A stretch of 64,000 nucleotides of DNA from Ornithinibacillus massiliensis (GTDB lineage: Bacteria > Bacillota > Bacilli > Bacillales > Amphibacillaceae). The notes under the pieces are model-generated. The model did not search any database, was not told the DNA's origin, and was given only the letters and a program-made list of their open reading frames with translations. Positions 52,880-62,082 of the stretch are shown piece by piece. A program made the position numbers and the translations under genes. The stretch is from assembly GCF_018310345.1 (NCBI RefSeq), contig NZ_JAGXBY010000003.1:248001-312000 (forward strand), written 5' to 3'. The first letter of the stretch is position 1. The number at the start of each line of letters is the position of its first letter.

Positions 52880-53632
52880 TTATTTATCTTGCTCTGTTAA
52901 AATAATTGGATCTCCCTCTGTAATCACAATCGTATGCTCATATTGTGCCGAGCGACCACCATCAACCGTTCTAGCAGTCCAATTATTAGAATCTACTTTA
53001 CTTTGCCAATCTCCTTCGTTTAACATCGGCTCAATCGTAATTACCATTCCTGGTTTTAAACGAAGACCTTTGTTAGGTAATCCAAAATGTGGGATATGTG
53101 GATCCTCATGAATCGTTGGTCCGATGCCATGGCCGGTAAAGTCTCTTACAACAGAGAAGCCTTCTGCCTCAGCATATGTTTGAATCGCGTGACCAATATC
53201 ACCAATTCGGTTACCAGCTTTTGCTTGCTCAATTCCAATATAAAGTGATTTCTTTGTTACTTCCATAAGACGAAGACCTTTTTCATCAACATCTCCTACG
53301 GCATAAGTCCATGCAGAATCTGCTAACCCACCGTCTAGATTAACCACCATATCAATCGTTACAATATCGCCATCCTTAAGTTTGTCTTCTCTAGGAAATC
53401 CATGGCAGATTTCATCATTAATAGAAGCACAAGTTGCATAAGGGAATCCGTTATACCCCTTTTGCTCTGGAATAGCTCCATGCTCTTCTAAAAATCGGTC
53501 TACAAACGTATCAATTTCCATCGTACTAATTCCCGGTCTAATCATTTTTGCAATCTCTTTGTGAACTTGAACTAGTATGTCTGCAGCCTTCTGCATTTGT
53601 TCAATTTCACGTTTACTTTTTCTTGTAATCAT
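52880..53632 (-). CDS. map: Type I methionyl aminopeptidase
   Basis: A 250-residue metallopeptidase that removes initiator methionine. The metal ligands lie in VTIDMVVNLDGGLADSAWTY, GHGIGPTIHEDPHIPHFG, ITIEPML and AQYEHTIVIT. It carries no N-terminal zinc finger. The ATG follows AAAGGAC. It is not in its usual ribosomal-protein cluster, so this may be a second Map of the YflG type; the genome would have to be checked for another copy. Confidence 0.92.
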   Translation of the reverse strand: MITRKSKREIEQMQKAADILVQVHKEIAKMIRPGISTMEIDTFVDRFLEEHGAIPEQKGYNGFPYATCASINDEICHGFPREDKLKDGDIVTIDMVVNLDGGLADSAWTYAVGDVDEKGLRLMEVTKKSLYIGIEQAKAGNRIGDIGHAIQTYAEAEGFSVVRDFTGHGIGPTIHEDPHIPHFGLPNKGLRLKPGMVITIEPMLNEGDWQSKVDSNNWTARTVDGGRSAQYEHTIVITEGDPIILTEQDK

Positions 53633-53851
53633 CTAATCGTCCTTTCTATTTATCAGCCTACGCTGCTCATTACATATTTTTCATTTTCCTAGTGTACCAC
53701 AATTTCTAAACACTTTCATTACACCATATATATTCACCGAAGCATGTACCCTCGACGAAACAAAATTCCCGGATTCAACTTGGTTACCAGTACATTCGCC
53801 CTGTCACCATGATAAATGATACATACATTGTACTAGAGGAGGTGGCAATGC

Positions 53852-53983
53852 ATGAGTAAAGATAGTGGATATGGAAAAGGCTTTGCTTTGATTGTTGTGT
53901 TGTTTATTTTGTTAATCATTGTTGGTGCTAGTGGCTACGGTGGTGGCTACGGGTCCGGATATGGCGGCGGTTGGGGCTATTAA
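53852..53983 (+). CDS. YjcZ-like Gly/Tyr-rich micropeptide
   Basis: A 43-residue peptide with the YjcZ core GFALIVVLFILLIIVGAS and a tail of GYGGGYGSGYGGGWGY. YjcZ-family peptides are made during sporulation in Bacillaceae. It has a strong GAGGAGGT ribosome site. A second similar peptide follows 42 bases downstream. Confidence 0.75.
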   Translation: MSKDSGYGKGFALIVVLFILLIIVGASGYGGGYGSGYGGGWGY

Positions 53984-54025
53984 TCGTCGGTGAATATAAA
54001 AATTTTTAAAACTGGTGGTGAAATA

Positions 54026-54124
54026 ATGGGACGTGGATTTGAAGGCGGGTTTGCGTTAATCGTTGTTCTTTTCATCCTGCTAATCATCGTTGGTGCAGGT
54101 GGATATGCTGGTGGATACTATTAA
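54026..54124 (+). CDS. YjcZ-like micropeptide (second)
   Basis: A 32-residue peptide sharing FALIVVLFILLIIVGAGGY with the previous one but with a shorter tail (AGGYY). The ribosome site is GGTGGTGAAATA. The two lie in tandem and end at a shared terminator, consistent with co-transcription and local duplication. Confidence 0.72.
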   Translation: MGRGFEGGFALIVVLFILLIIVGAGGYAGGYY

Positions 54125-54131
54125 ACGATAA

Positions 54132-54173
54132 CAAAGGATGTCATGGTAGCAATTCCACCATGACATCCTTTTT
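54132..54173. terminator. Bidirectional terminator micropeptides / SDR
   Basis: The stem AAAGGATGTCATGG / CCATGACATCCTTT is followed by a T-run. Confidence 0.92.
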
Positions 54174-54178
54174 CATCA

Positions 54179-54937
54179 CTATACATATTCGTTAACTTGA
54201 TATATTTTTCCATTTTCAATACTCGCTTCATCATTCAAAATATCAATTAGAATGCCACCAACCGTATCACTATCTCTTAGTTGATTACCTTCCTTATACG
54301 CTTTAAATTTTTCTACCTCGTTAAAAGCCTCTTTAGCGCTTGATCGAATAGTTTGTTGCATATCCGTATCCATAATCCCAGGATTGAAGGCAATTATTTT
54401 ATGACCAGTCTTTAATGTTTCTTGTTCGAGTGCTGCTGTTCTCGTATACATATTGATACTCGCCTTCGAGCTACAATAAGCAGCCCAACCATATATTGGC
54501 CTTTCCGCAGCACCCGAAGTAATATTGACACAAATGAAAGAGGTATTTATTTTCGAAGAGAAATCTAATAGCTCCTTCGTTAATATCATCGGGACGACTG
54601 TATTAAGATGAACATGGTAGGCGAGTGCTTGATTATCTAGTTTGCTTACTTGATTTATCGGTTCAATGACAGCTGCATTATTGATCAAATATAGTAGCGA
54701 TGGGTCATACTGCTGGATATCTGCCTTAACTTTTTCAATTGCTTCCTCTATTTCTCCCATATTTCCAAGGTCACAAGTATAATGATGGTATTTCACATGA
54801 TTATTTGCTGCAATTTTTTCTAGCTGTTTATTTATACTTCTTGATATACCAAGTACATGAATGCCAGACTCTAGAAATAGCTTCGCAATGGATTCTCCCA
54901 GTCCTTTGGAAACTCCTGTAATTAGAGCTAATTTCAT
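54179..54937 (-). CDS. yueD: Short-chain dehydrogenase, benzil-reductase-like
   Basis: A 252-residue short-chain dehydrogenase/reductase. The cofactor motif is TGVSKGLGESIA, with LINNAAVIEP; the active site reads NITSGAAERPIYGWAAYCSSKA (Ser, Tyr and Lys). It ends with FNPGIMDTDMQ. It resembles YueD-type benzil reductases and sepiapterin-reductase-like enzymes, which use NADPH; the natural substrate is unknown. The ATG follows AAGAGG. Confidence 0.8.
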   Translation of the reverse strand: MKLALITGVSKGLGESIAKLFLESGIHVLGISRSINKQLEKIAANNHVKYHHYTCDLGNMGEIEEAIEKVKADIQQYDPSLLYLINNAAVIEPINQVSKLDNQALAYHVHLNTVVPMILTKELLDFSSKINTSFICVNITSGAAERPIYGWAAYCSSKASINMYTRTAALEQETLKTGHKIIAFNPGIMDTDMQQTIRSSAKEAFNEVEKFKAYKEGNQLRDSDTVGGILIDILNDEASIENGKIYQVNEYV

Positions 54938-54952
54938 TTAAACAACCTCTTC

Positions 54953-55936
54953 TCATTGGTTAATAGTTACAATTGAAATACATTGTTCAATCCTATGTTT
55001 AATTTGGTCCATCCATCGTAGGATTTTTACATTCCGATTTTCTGGTGCAATTTTTTTATTTAGTGCTGCATACAAGGTGACGTCTCGTACTTTTAAGAAT
55101 AAAGAAAGAAGTTCCATCCAATCCTTTGGAGGACTCATCTCATCCATATACCCTTCCATAAATGATGTAATGAATTTGTTCGCAAACCGCGATTTCTCCT
55201 CTTGATCACCCTCATTGGGAAATAAAGACGTACAAGAGTAGTATAAAGGAATAGCTATATCCGATACATGCCAAAAGTAACATGCATCATCAAAATCAAA
55301 AATATGAATTTCTTTACCATCATAAAAGAAATTCCCATTATGAACATCGTTATGAATAAGCCCATAATCTTCTTGGGGAAGTTCTTTTAATTGGGTCCTT
55401 ATTTCTTTTGTACGCTCGATAACAAGAGGTTCATCTGGCACATATAGCTCTACCCTGAATAAATCATCCTCATGCCAGTGTTTTCTCATACCGTTTGTAG
55501 GAAGATACCGATTTGTAATTCGGTGTATTTTCCCCGTTTCCCTACCCCAACTAGCGAATAATTTATCCTGGAACAGTTCGTCTCTGGAACGAACAGATTT
55601 ACCTTTTACTTTAGAAAATAAACAAGCGTAAAATACAGAATTATCCTCTGCTACTTGTTTTTCTATCCAGTTACCCTTGGAGGAAAAATAAACGGTTGGC
55701 ACATTAGCCCCATTGTGCTGGAGAAAAGTTACCCACTCTAATTCCCCTATTATCTCTTCCTCACTACGATGTGAACTATGTGTAACACGTAATATAAATG
55801 ATTGATCTTCCCTCATTACTTCGTACACATAGTTTTCAAAGTCCCCTAATAATGTATGCTCGCTATCTAAATGGTAACGTGCAAGAAATTCCTTCAAAAT
55901 ATCCTTATGGTAAAGTAACTCCACTGCCTGTTCCAT
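54953..55936 (-). CDS. Aminoglycoside-phosphotransferase-fold kinase
   Basis: A 327-residue protein of the APH / homoserine-kinase-type fold. The catalytic loop reads GLIHNDVHNGNFFYDG, and the metal-binding motif is HIFDFDDACYFW. Related Bacillus proteins (YerI type) have unknown substrates, so a resistance role should not be assumed. The ATG follows GGGGGAG. It lies 15 bases before the SDR, suggesting a two-gene operon. Confidence 0.82.
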   Translation of the reverse strand: MEQAVELLYHKDILKEFLARYHLDSEHTLLGDFENYVYEVMREDQSFILRVTHSSHRSEEEIIGELEWVTFLQHNGANVPTVYFSSKGNWIEKQVAEDNSVFYACLFSKVKGKSVRSRDELFQDKLFASWGRETGKIHRITNRYLPTNGMRKHWHEDDLFRVELYVPDEPLVIERTKEIRTQLKELPQEDYGLIHNDVHNGNFFYDGKEIHIFDFDDACYFWHVSDIAIPLYYSCTSLFPNEGDQEEKSRFANKFITSFMEGYMDEMSPPKDWMELLSLFLKVRDVTLYAALNKKIAPENRNVKILRWMDQIKHRIEQCISIVTINQ

Positions 55937-55991
55937 CCAACTCCCCCTGTAAAGAGTTCCTATGGAGATTCCTAGGAAATATATAACCGTT

Positions 55992-57362
55992 CTATAACTT
56001 GTTTACTTCATTCCAATAATAGACTAATGTTTCCATTCCTTTATCAAAACTGTCTAGTGGGAAGCTTTCATTTGGTGAATGTAGTCTATCATCTGGTGTA
56101 CCGAATCCTAATAAAACAATCGGCATTTGATAGATATCTTCAATCCACTCCACTACAGGAATGGAGCCGCCCATACGAACATAAACCGTTTCTTTGCCGA
56201 ATGCTTTCGTATAGCTTTTGGCCGCTTTTTCAATTAATGGATGATTAGGTTCCACTTTATAGGCTTTTGCAGAAAGCTTTTCTTTCTTCACTTCTACGGT
56301 TACTCCTTTAGGTGCAACCTTCTTCACATGTGCTTCAAGAGCTTGTTGAATATCCACTGGGTCTTGTCCTGGAACTAATCGACACGTAATTTTAGCAGTG
56401 GCTGAGGTAGGGATAATGGTTTTCGTTCCTTCTCCTTGATACCCACCGTATATTCCATTAACCTCAAACGTTGGACGAGCCATGGTATGTTCCTTAGGTG
56501 AATAGCCCTTTTCTGATACGGTTTCCGGAATACCAGTAGCTTTCACAAAATCTTCTCCTGGTACTTGTTCGATTAATTCTCTCTCTTCCTCGGTTAAATC
56601 TTCTACGCCGTCATAGAAACCCTCTACTGTCACTACCTCTTCCTTATTTTTCATAGATGAAAGAATATGAGATAGAGCCATAATCGGATTACGCACTGCG
56701 CCACCATACATTCCTGAGTGTAGATCATGATCTGGTCCGGTAACGGTAATTTCAATACCGGTGAACCCTTTTAATCCATAAAGAATAGTTGGTTGATTCT
56801 TGGCTACCATCCCCGAATCAGAGATTACTGCAAAATCAGCCTCGAATAATTCCTTTTTCTCTTGTAGCATCGAATAGAGATTTTCACTACCTATCTCCTC
56901 TTCACCTTCTAAACAAACCTTGACATTAAGAGGAAGCTTACCGGTTGTTTTCATCAGTGCTTCAAACACCGCTAGATGCATAAACACTTGTCCTTTATCA
57001 TCGCTAGAACCTCGTGCATAAAGTCGTCCATCTCTTATTTCTGGTTTAAATGGATCACTTTCCCATAATTCAATCGGATCCACTGGCTGAACATCATAAT
57101 GGCCATATAATAGAACCGTTGGAGCTTCAGGCTCAGCTTCCATATATTCTGCATAAACGATAGGATGCTTTTGAGTCTCGATTTGTTGAGTATTTTTAAA
57201 GCCAATTTCAGTTAAGTATTCTTCTAAAAAGCTTGCAGCTTTTCTTACATCTTCTTTATGTACACTATCCGTACTAACACTAGGAATGGATAAAAATTCA
57301 TTTAGCTTAGTTAATAATTGGTTCCGATTATCAGTTAAATATTGCAATGCTTTTTCACTCAT
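55992..57362 (-). CDS. M20-family dipeptidase
   Basis: A 456-residue M20 peptidase of the ArgE/DapE/ACY1/CPG2/CNDP group. Metal and catalytic residues occur in [37 protein letters not shown] and LHSPNESF. It hydrolyses dipeptides or tripeptides in the cytosol. The ATG at 57360-57362 has AAAAGGGG nine bases upstream; three earlier codons are unlikely to be used. Confidence 0.88.
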   Translation of the reverse strand: MSEKALQYLTDNRNQLLTKLNEFLSIPSVSTDSVHKEDVRKAASFLEEYLTEIGFKNTQQIETQKHPIVYAEYMEAEPEAPTVLLYGHYDVQPVDPIELWESDPFKPEIRDGRLYARGSSDDKGQVFMHLAVFEALMKTTGKLPLNVKVCLEGEEEIGSENLYSMLQEKKELFEADFAVISDSGMVAKNQPTILYGLKGFTGIEITVTGPDHDLHSGMYGGAVRNPIMALSHILSSMKNKEEVVTVEGFYDGVEDLTEEERELIEQVPGEDFVKATGIPETVSEKGYSPKEHTMARPTFEVNGIYGGYQGEGTKTIIPTSATAKITCRLVPGQDPVDIQQALEAHVKKVAPKGVTVEVKKEKLSAKAYKVEPNHPLIEKAAKSYTKAFGKETVYVRMGGSIPVVEWIEDIYQMPIVLLGFGTPDDRLHSPNESFPLDSFDKGMETLVYYWNEVNKL

Positions 57363-57492
57363 TATGGACATCCCCTTTTAAACTAATATTGTGTTCATTT
57401 TAGCATATTTCTTTAAAAAATAACTTTAAGACTTTCATGCTACAGCTAAACTTCTATGATACGATCAATCAAATACTACTACTGTACATAAG

Positions 57493-57524
57493 CAAAAAAG
57501 GACAGCTCATCCGCTGCCCCTTTA
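57493..57524 (-). terminator. Terminator of the yrrT-luxS-mccAB operon
   Basis: The reverse-strand stem AAAGGGGCAGC / GCTGTCCTTT is followed by a T-run at the end of mccB. Confidence 0.85.
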
Positions 57525-57525
57525 C

Positions 57526-58662
57526 TTAGTTACCTAATGCCTGTGATAAATCTTCTATTAAATCACGAACATCCTCTATTCCTACTGAAACTCGGATTAA
57601 CCCATCGGTTATTCCAAGCTCTGCTCTTCGGTCTGCTGGGATTGATGCATGGGTCATTTTAGCTGGTAATGAAATTAAGCTTTCAACTGCACCTAGACTT
57701 TCTGCAAGCGTAAAGTACTTCACTTTTTTCAATACTTCTTCCGCCAGATGACCACTACCTACATCAAATGAAATCATTCCACCAAAACCACTCATTTGTT
57801 CTTGAGCTAAATGATGACCTCGATGGGATTCAATACCTGGATAATAAATTGTCGTTACTTTTTCATGGCCCTGTAAAAACTGAATAAGTTCTTTCGTATT
57901 CGATTCAATTGCTTCCATTCGTAGTGCTAACGTTTTAATTCCTCTCATTAATAACCAGGAATCTTGTGGTCCTAATACTGCACCAACAGAATTTTGTAGA
58001 AAGTGAATTCTTTCTGCTAGTTCCTCTGACTTTACTACCACTAATCCTGCCACGACATCGCTATGTCCACCAATATATTTGGTTGCACTATGAAGGACAA
58101 TGTCTGCCCCCATATCTAAAGGCTGTTGCCAGTATGGTGTTGCAAAGGTATTATCAACAATTAATAGCAGATTATGTTTTTTCGCTATGTCTGCCATTTT
58201 CTTTATATCTGTAATTTTTAGTAATGGGTTCGTAGGTGTTTCAACATATAAAACCTTGGTATTCTCTTTTATTGCTGCCTCGACTTGTTCAGGATTGCTC
58301 GTATCCACAAATGTATGATGTAAATCAAATCGGTTTAAAACTTTGCTCATTAACCGATAAGATCCACCATATACATCATCGGTTAATACAACATGATCCC
58401 CTGCATCTAACAGCATCATAACAGTTGTAATGGCAGCCATTCCGGAGCCAAAAGCAAATCCATGAGTACCATTTTCTAGCTCTGCTATAACAGTTTCTAG
58501 TGCATGACGAGTTGGGTTACCTGTACGAGAGTATTCATATCCGCGAAAGTTCCCTACACCATCCTGCTTATACGTACTTACCTGGTAAATTGGAACAGAG
58601 ACTGCTCCTGTTTGTTCATCACGTGTAATACCACCATGTACCATTTTTGTTTTTGAACGCAT
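57526..58662 (-). CDS. mccB: Cystathionine gamma-lyase / homocysteine gamma-lyase MccB
   Basis: A 378-residue PLP enzyme of the Cys/Met metabolism family. The PLP lysine is in VLHSATKYIGGHSDVVAG. Other contacts are YEYSRTGNPTR and FGSGMAAITT. It cleaves cystathionine to cysteine in the reverse transsulfuration route. The ATG at 58660-58662 follows GAAGGAG. It is the last gene of yrrT-luxS-mccA-mccB. Confidence 0.93.
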   Translation of the reverse strand: MRSKTKMVHGGITRDEQTGAVSVPIYQVSTYKQDGVGNFRGYEYSRTGNPTRHALETVIAELENGTHGFAFGSGMAAITTVMMLLDAGDHVVLTDDVYGGSYRLMSKVLNRFDLHHTFVDTSNPEQVEAAIKENTKVLYVETPTNPLLKITDIKKMADIAKKHNLLLIVDNTFATPYWQQPLDMGADIVLHSATKYIGGHSDVVAGLVVVKSEELAERIHFLQNSVGAVLGPQDSWLLMRGIKTLALRMEAIESNTKELIQFLQGHEKVTTIYYPGIESHRGHHLAQEQMSGFGGMISFDVGSGHLAEEVLKKVKYFTLAESLGAVESLISLPAKMTHASIPADRRAELGITDGLIRVSVGIEDVRDLIEDLSQALGN

Positions 58663-58663
58663 A

Positions 58664-59602
58664 TTAAATCTCCTTCCCCATAACATCCGGGTAAATCTTT
58701 TTACTTAAATAACGATCACTACCATCTGGAAAAATGACCACAATATTCGTACCCCTCTCTGCTTGTTTCGCTTCTTCTAATGCTGCACGCATCGCGGCAC
58801 CAGAAGAACTACCAACTAACAATCCTTCCTTACGGGCAAGGCTTTCCACCATTTGAAAAGCATCTACATCACTGATTGTATGAATCGAATCAAAATAGCT
58901 TGGATCCATAAAAGCAGGTAAAAATTCCATCCCAATCCCTTCTGTTCGATGAGGACCAGACTTACCACCTGCAATAATTGATCCTTCTGGTTCCACAATC
59001 ACAGTCTTGATAGTTGGATCTTTTTCTTTAAAAAATCGCGAACACCCCATGAATGTACCACCAGAACCTGCTCCTGCAATAAAAACATCAACATTCCCAT
59101 CTAAATCATGCCAAATTTCTGGAGCGAGGGTTTTATAATACGTATTTGGATTAGCAGGGTTGGCGAATTGTTGCGGCGAGAAGCTATTTGGGATTTCGTT
59201 TAACAGCTGTTCTGTTTTTTCAATTGCTCCCTTCATTCCAGCTTCTCTAGGCGTATGGACTATCTCTGCACCCAAAGCTTGCATAATCAGTTGCTTCTCA
59301 CGACTAAAATGTTCTGGCACAACAAAGATTACTTTTAAGCCTTTTTCTTTCGCTGATAGCGCTAAGCCAATTCCAGTATTACCAGCTGTAGGTTCTATAA
59401 TCGTACCACCTTGATTAATCTTCCCTTTTGTAAGAGCATCATCAACTAGTTCTGCTCCTAGACGGTCTTTTATACTTCCACCAGGATTATAAAATTCTAG
59501 CTTTGCATAGATGTTAACTCCATCTGGAATACCATCAATATGGCGTATGTTAAGCAGAGGAGTATGGCCAATTAAATCATGAATCGATTGATATAATGCC
59601 AC
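58664..59602 (-). CDS. mccA: Cystathionine beta-synthase MccA
   Basis: A 312-residue PLP enzyme of the cysteine-synthase fold that joins homocysteine to O-acetylserine or serine, giving cystathionine. The PLP lysine lies in NPGGSIKDRLG; TAGNTGIGLAL and GAGSGGTFMG complete the cofactor site. The start is a GTG at 59600-59602 with GGGGTGAT upstream. It is followed directly by mccB. Confidence 0.93.
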   Translation of the reverse strand: MALYQSIHDLIGHTPLLNIRHIDGIPDGVNIYAKLEFYNPGGSIKDRLGAELVDDALTKGKINQGGTIIEPTAGNTGIGLALSAKEKGLKVIFVVPEHFSREKQLIMQALGAEIVHTPREAGMKGAIEKTEQLLNEIPNSFSPQQFANPANPNTYYKTLAPEIWHDLDGNVDVFIAGAGSGGTFMGCSRFFKEKDPTIKTVIVEPEGSIIAGGKSGPHRTEGIGMEFLPAFMDPSYFDSIHTISDVDAFQMVESLARKEGLLVGSSSGAAMRAALEEAKQAERGTNIVVIFPDGSDRYLSKKIYPDVMGKEI

Positions 59603-59618
59603 AGTATCACCCCATTAG

Positions 59619-60080
59619 TTAGAAAACTTCTCTCCAACCCTCTTTTTTCGCAAGCATCTCTTTTGCGATTTCCTTTGCACCTTCAAGGCTATGGTTGGCT
59701 GCCCAGCCGCATTGTACTTCATTACATGCCGGCACTTCATCTGCTGCTAAAACATCTTCCAATGTCTTTTCAAGTGTTACTAATACTTCGTCAAAAGAAT
59801 CATTGTTTAAAATAGCCAAATAAAATCCTGTTTGACACCCCATTGGGCTAATATCTAATACGTTGTCCATATGATTACGAATGTTTTCTGCCATTAAATG
59901 CTCAAGAGAATGTAATCCAGCCATCTCCATGTGTTCTTTATTTGGTTGCTTGAACCGGATATCGTATTTATATACCTTGTCTCCATTAGCTCCTTCTGTT
60001 ACACCAACTAGTCGAACATATGGTGCTTTCACTTTTGTATGATCTAAATTAAAGCTTTCTACATTCATCTTTTTCATCAT
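59619..60080 (-). CDS. luxS: S-ribosylhomocysteine lyase LuxS
   Basis: A 153-residue metalloenzyme that splits S-ribosylhomocysteine into homocysteine and the AI-2 precursor DPD. The metal ligands are in HSLEHLM and [15 protein letters not shown], with the conserved [12 protein letters not shown]. In B. subtilis this operon carries mtnN instead; here luxS stands in its place, directly supplying homocysteine to MccA. Assignment is firm. Confidence 0.96.
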   Translation of the reverse strand: MMKKMNVESFNLDHTKVKAPYVRLVGVTEGANGDKVYKYDIRFKQPNKEHMEMAGLHSLEHLMAENIRNHMDNVLDISPMGCQTGFYLAILNNDSFDEVLVTLEKTLEDVLAADEVPACNEVQCGWAANHSLEGAKEIAKEMLAKKEGWREVF

Positions 60081-60101
60081 CTTTCACTTCTCCTTTAAAC
60101 C

Positions 60102-60740
60102 TTATTTAAATGTTGCTATGATAAGCCAAGCAAAATCATTCATTTGCTTGAAAGAAACATTAAACTGTTGCTCAGTAAATATTTGTTCGATTGTGTCAAT
60201 ATTAGGATAATACTCTCTTCGTAAATCCTCGGCAAGATTGGAATATCCAACTTCCTCTGCCTCTCTTATCTTCCGTTGCTTAGAAGTGTCCGATACAAAA
60301 AGTGTATCTGCAAATACAATTTTACCACCTTTAGGAAGTAATGTTGCAAAATTTTTAATTGCAAGTTCTTTTTCTTCATCATTTAGATGGTGAAATGCAA
60401 ATGTACTAACTATCGTATCAATTGGAGTAGTAGGCTTTGGAAAATCTAAAAAATCACCATCCAATACCGTTACGTCGGGTAGCTTCATTTTCGCGATGTC
60501 TCGCATAGCTGGTGAAGGTTCGATGCCAATCACAGTATGTCCATCTTCCACTAGCTTCTTTGTTAAATTGCCAGTACCTACTCCAAATTCTAATACAGTA
60601 CCAATCGAATTTTCTACCACTTCATCTAATATCTGATCGTACTGTTGAAAAACTTCTTTATATTCACGGTCATGCCCATTAACTGTATTATCATAGTTCT
60701 CTGCCCAATCCTCAAAAATCTCTAAGAATTCTCGTCCCAT
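60102..60740 (-). CDS. yrrT: SAM-dependent methyltransferase YrrT
   Basis: A 212-residue class I methyltransferase starting MGREFLEIFEDWAENYDNTV, as in B. subtilis YrrT. The SAM motif is VLEFGVGTGNLT. Its substrate is unknown, but the operon recycles the homocysteine part of spent SAM. The start at 60738-60740 follows GGAGATGAGA and is preferred to the ATG at 60767. No S-box was found in the 180 bases upstream. Confidence 0.9.
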   Translation of the reverse strand: MGREFLEIFEDWAENYDNTVNGHDREYKEVFQQYDQILDEVVENSIGTVLEFGVGTGNLTKKLVEDGHTVIGIEPSPAMRDIAKMKLPDVTVLDGDFLDFPKPTTPIDTIVSTFAFHHLNDEEKELAIKNFATLLPKGGKIVFADTLFVSDTSKQRKIREAEEVGYSNLAEDLRREYYPNIDTIEQIFTEQQFNVSFKQMNDFAWLIIATFK

Positions 60741-60889
60741 CTTCTCATCTCCATATAATGAAATCATAGTAAACCACTATGTTTAATATGAATTATATGT
60801 AATACATTACCACATGTTAACGTTTTTTTAAAGAAAAGAGATTAGTGCAAAAACTTAGGCTATTATGTATAAAATAATCCAGAAATGGA

Positions 60890-60917
60890 AAAAAGTGCCT
60901 ATGTAGGCACTTTTTTC
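60890..60917 (-). terminator. Terminator of the YhcN/YlaJ gene
   Basis: The stem AAAAGTGCC / GGCACTTTT with T-run lies five bases past the stop. Confidence 0.9.
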
Positions 60918-60921
60918 GACA

Positions 60922-61554
60922 TTATCTATTTTGTGGGAAAACTCGTTCAATCATATTACCAATTTCTTCAAAGAATCCTTCAATTGGTCTTCCCTCATCG
61001 ACATCACGTGCATAATTATCAGCTAAATCCATAAAATCTGGGTTAGTGGACACATATACATTGTCAATATTATTATCCACTGATTTTACGATGGATGAAA
61101 TTTTCTCTTTAACCTCATCGGTTAATTCTCCATCCTTGTGATTTAAATTATTACCATTCTGATGTGTGTCTAGTTCAGCCGCAACATAGGCATTATTGTC
61201 TGTGGTCAGAACATAGGCATTATCAATAACATTGATTCGTTGAACGATTAAATCCGCCGCTTCTTCAGCTACATCATACCGATTTGCATTGGTTTGTTCA
61301 TTGGTATTATTTATATTACGCGTATTATTGTTTCCTGGATTATTTATATTTCGGAATCGATTTGGTTCCTCCAAGTCACGTTGCATTGTATAGTTTCGAT
61401 TATCACGCGTACCAATGCCATCTGGATGATTTTGATATCTTACGGGTTCGATATTATTATTATCTGTTCCACGCTGGCCTTCTTCATTATCTGCTGCACA
61501 ACCAGAAACGATAAATAAAGCTGCTGCAGCGACAGTAATAAGTTGCTTTTTCAT
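60922..61554 (-). CDS. YhcN/YlaJ-family sporulation lipoprotein
   Basis: A 210-residue lipoprotein. A signal peptide ends in lipobox IVSGC; an Asn-rich linker (about 30-90) precedes a YhcN/YlaJ domain (about 92-205: AADLIVQRINVIDNAYVLTTDNNAYVAA). Family members sit in the inner spore membrane and help outgrowth. A SigG-type promoter precedes the gene. The ATG follows AAAGGGGAGGG. Confidence 0.88.
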   Translation of the reverse strand: MKKQLITVAAAALFIVSGCAADNEEGQRGTDNNNIEPVRYQNHPDGIGTRDNRNYTMQRDLEEPNRFRNINNPGNNNTRNINNTNEQTNANRYDVAEEAADLIVQRINVIDNAYVLTTDNNAYVAAELDTHQNGNNLNHKDGELTDEVKEKISSIVKSVDNNIDNVYVSTNPDFMDLADNYARDVDEGRPIEGFFEEIGNMIERVFPQNR

Positions 61555-61577
61555 TTTATCCCTCCCCTTTTCGTTTT

Positions 61578-61606
61578 TAGTATGTATCAGTCTAAACTGT
61601 TTATGC
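61578..61606 (-). promoter_or_regulatory. SigG-type promoter of the YhcN/YlaJ gene
   Basis: GCATA (complement of 61602-61606) and CATACTA (complement of 61578-61584) are 17 bases apart. This matches the forespore SigG pattern gHATR-N17/18-CATnHTA, consistent with a spore lipoprotein. Confidence 0.65.
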
Positions 61607-61714
61607 TAAATAACCCTGACCTTAAATTGGAAACCACACCAAATAGTCTCTCGGAAATATATATATAATATGGGGAAGCTATAATTACCCTTGGAGTTTT
61701 AAGGAGGGGAATTC

Positions 61715-61951
61715 ATGGATATTCCAGACTACGACAAGGCGTTGTACTACACATTATGGGGACAGTGGGATGATCTTCTCGTTCTAATGGTCCGCACAAA
61801 AGACGATTTGCTATCTAAGAAAATACAGAATTTCTTGCACGCTTATCACTATTCCTTAGATGAACAAAAAATTATCGATTCACACGACAACCTTCTTTAC
61901 TATATAGACCACGCAATGAAATACACACCCGAAACCGCCTTAAAAATGTAG
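61715..61951 (+). CDS. yhdB: YhdB-like small protein
   Basis: A 78-residue helical protein (DIPDYDKALYYTLWGQWDDLLVLMVRTKDDLLSKKIQNFLHAYHYS) matching the YhdB family. The function is unknown; there is no membrane segment. An AAGGAGGGG ribosome site supports it, and a terminator follows the stop. Confidence 0.78.
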   Translation: MDIPDYDKALYYTLWGQWDDLLVLMVRTKDDLLSKKIQNFLHAYHYSLDEQKIIDSHDNLLYYIDHAMKYTPETALKM

Positions 61952-61952
61952 A

Positions 61953-61997
61953 TAAAAAAACGCATTTGCTGTTCTGTTAAGCAAATGCGTTTTTTCT
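61953..61997 (+). terminator. Terminator of yhdB
   Basis: The 13-bp stem AAACGCATTTGCT / AGCAAATGCGTTT is followed by a T-run. Confidence 0.92.
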
Positions 61998-62082
61998 TAT
62001 GATGACAGGAAAACATATTATGTATCTCGATGAAACCTTCATAAAAAAATATCGATAAATCCGTTATTCCCAACCTGTATCA

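Noticed and set aside
54953..55936. Reading the APH-fold gene as an aminoglycoside resistance determinant
   Set aside because: Only the general kinase fold is shared; chromosomal housekeeping relatives of this type are common and no resistance-specific motif is seen.
60741..60889. Possible S-box upstream of yrrT, as in B. subtilis
   Set aside because: None of the SAM-I core elements are visible; only an AT-rich promoter-like stretch.
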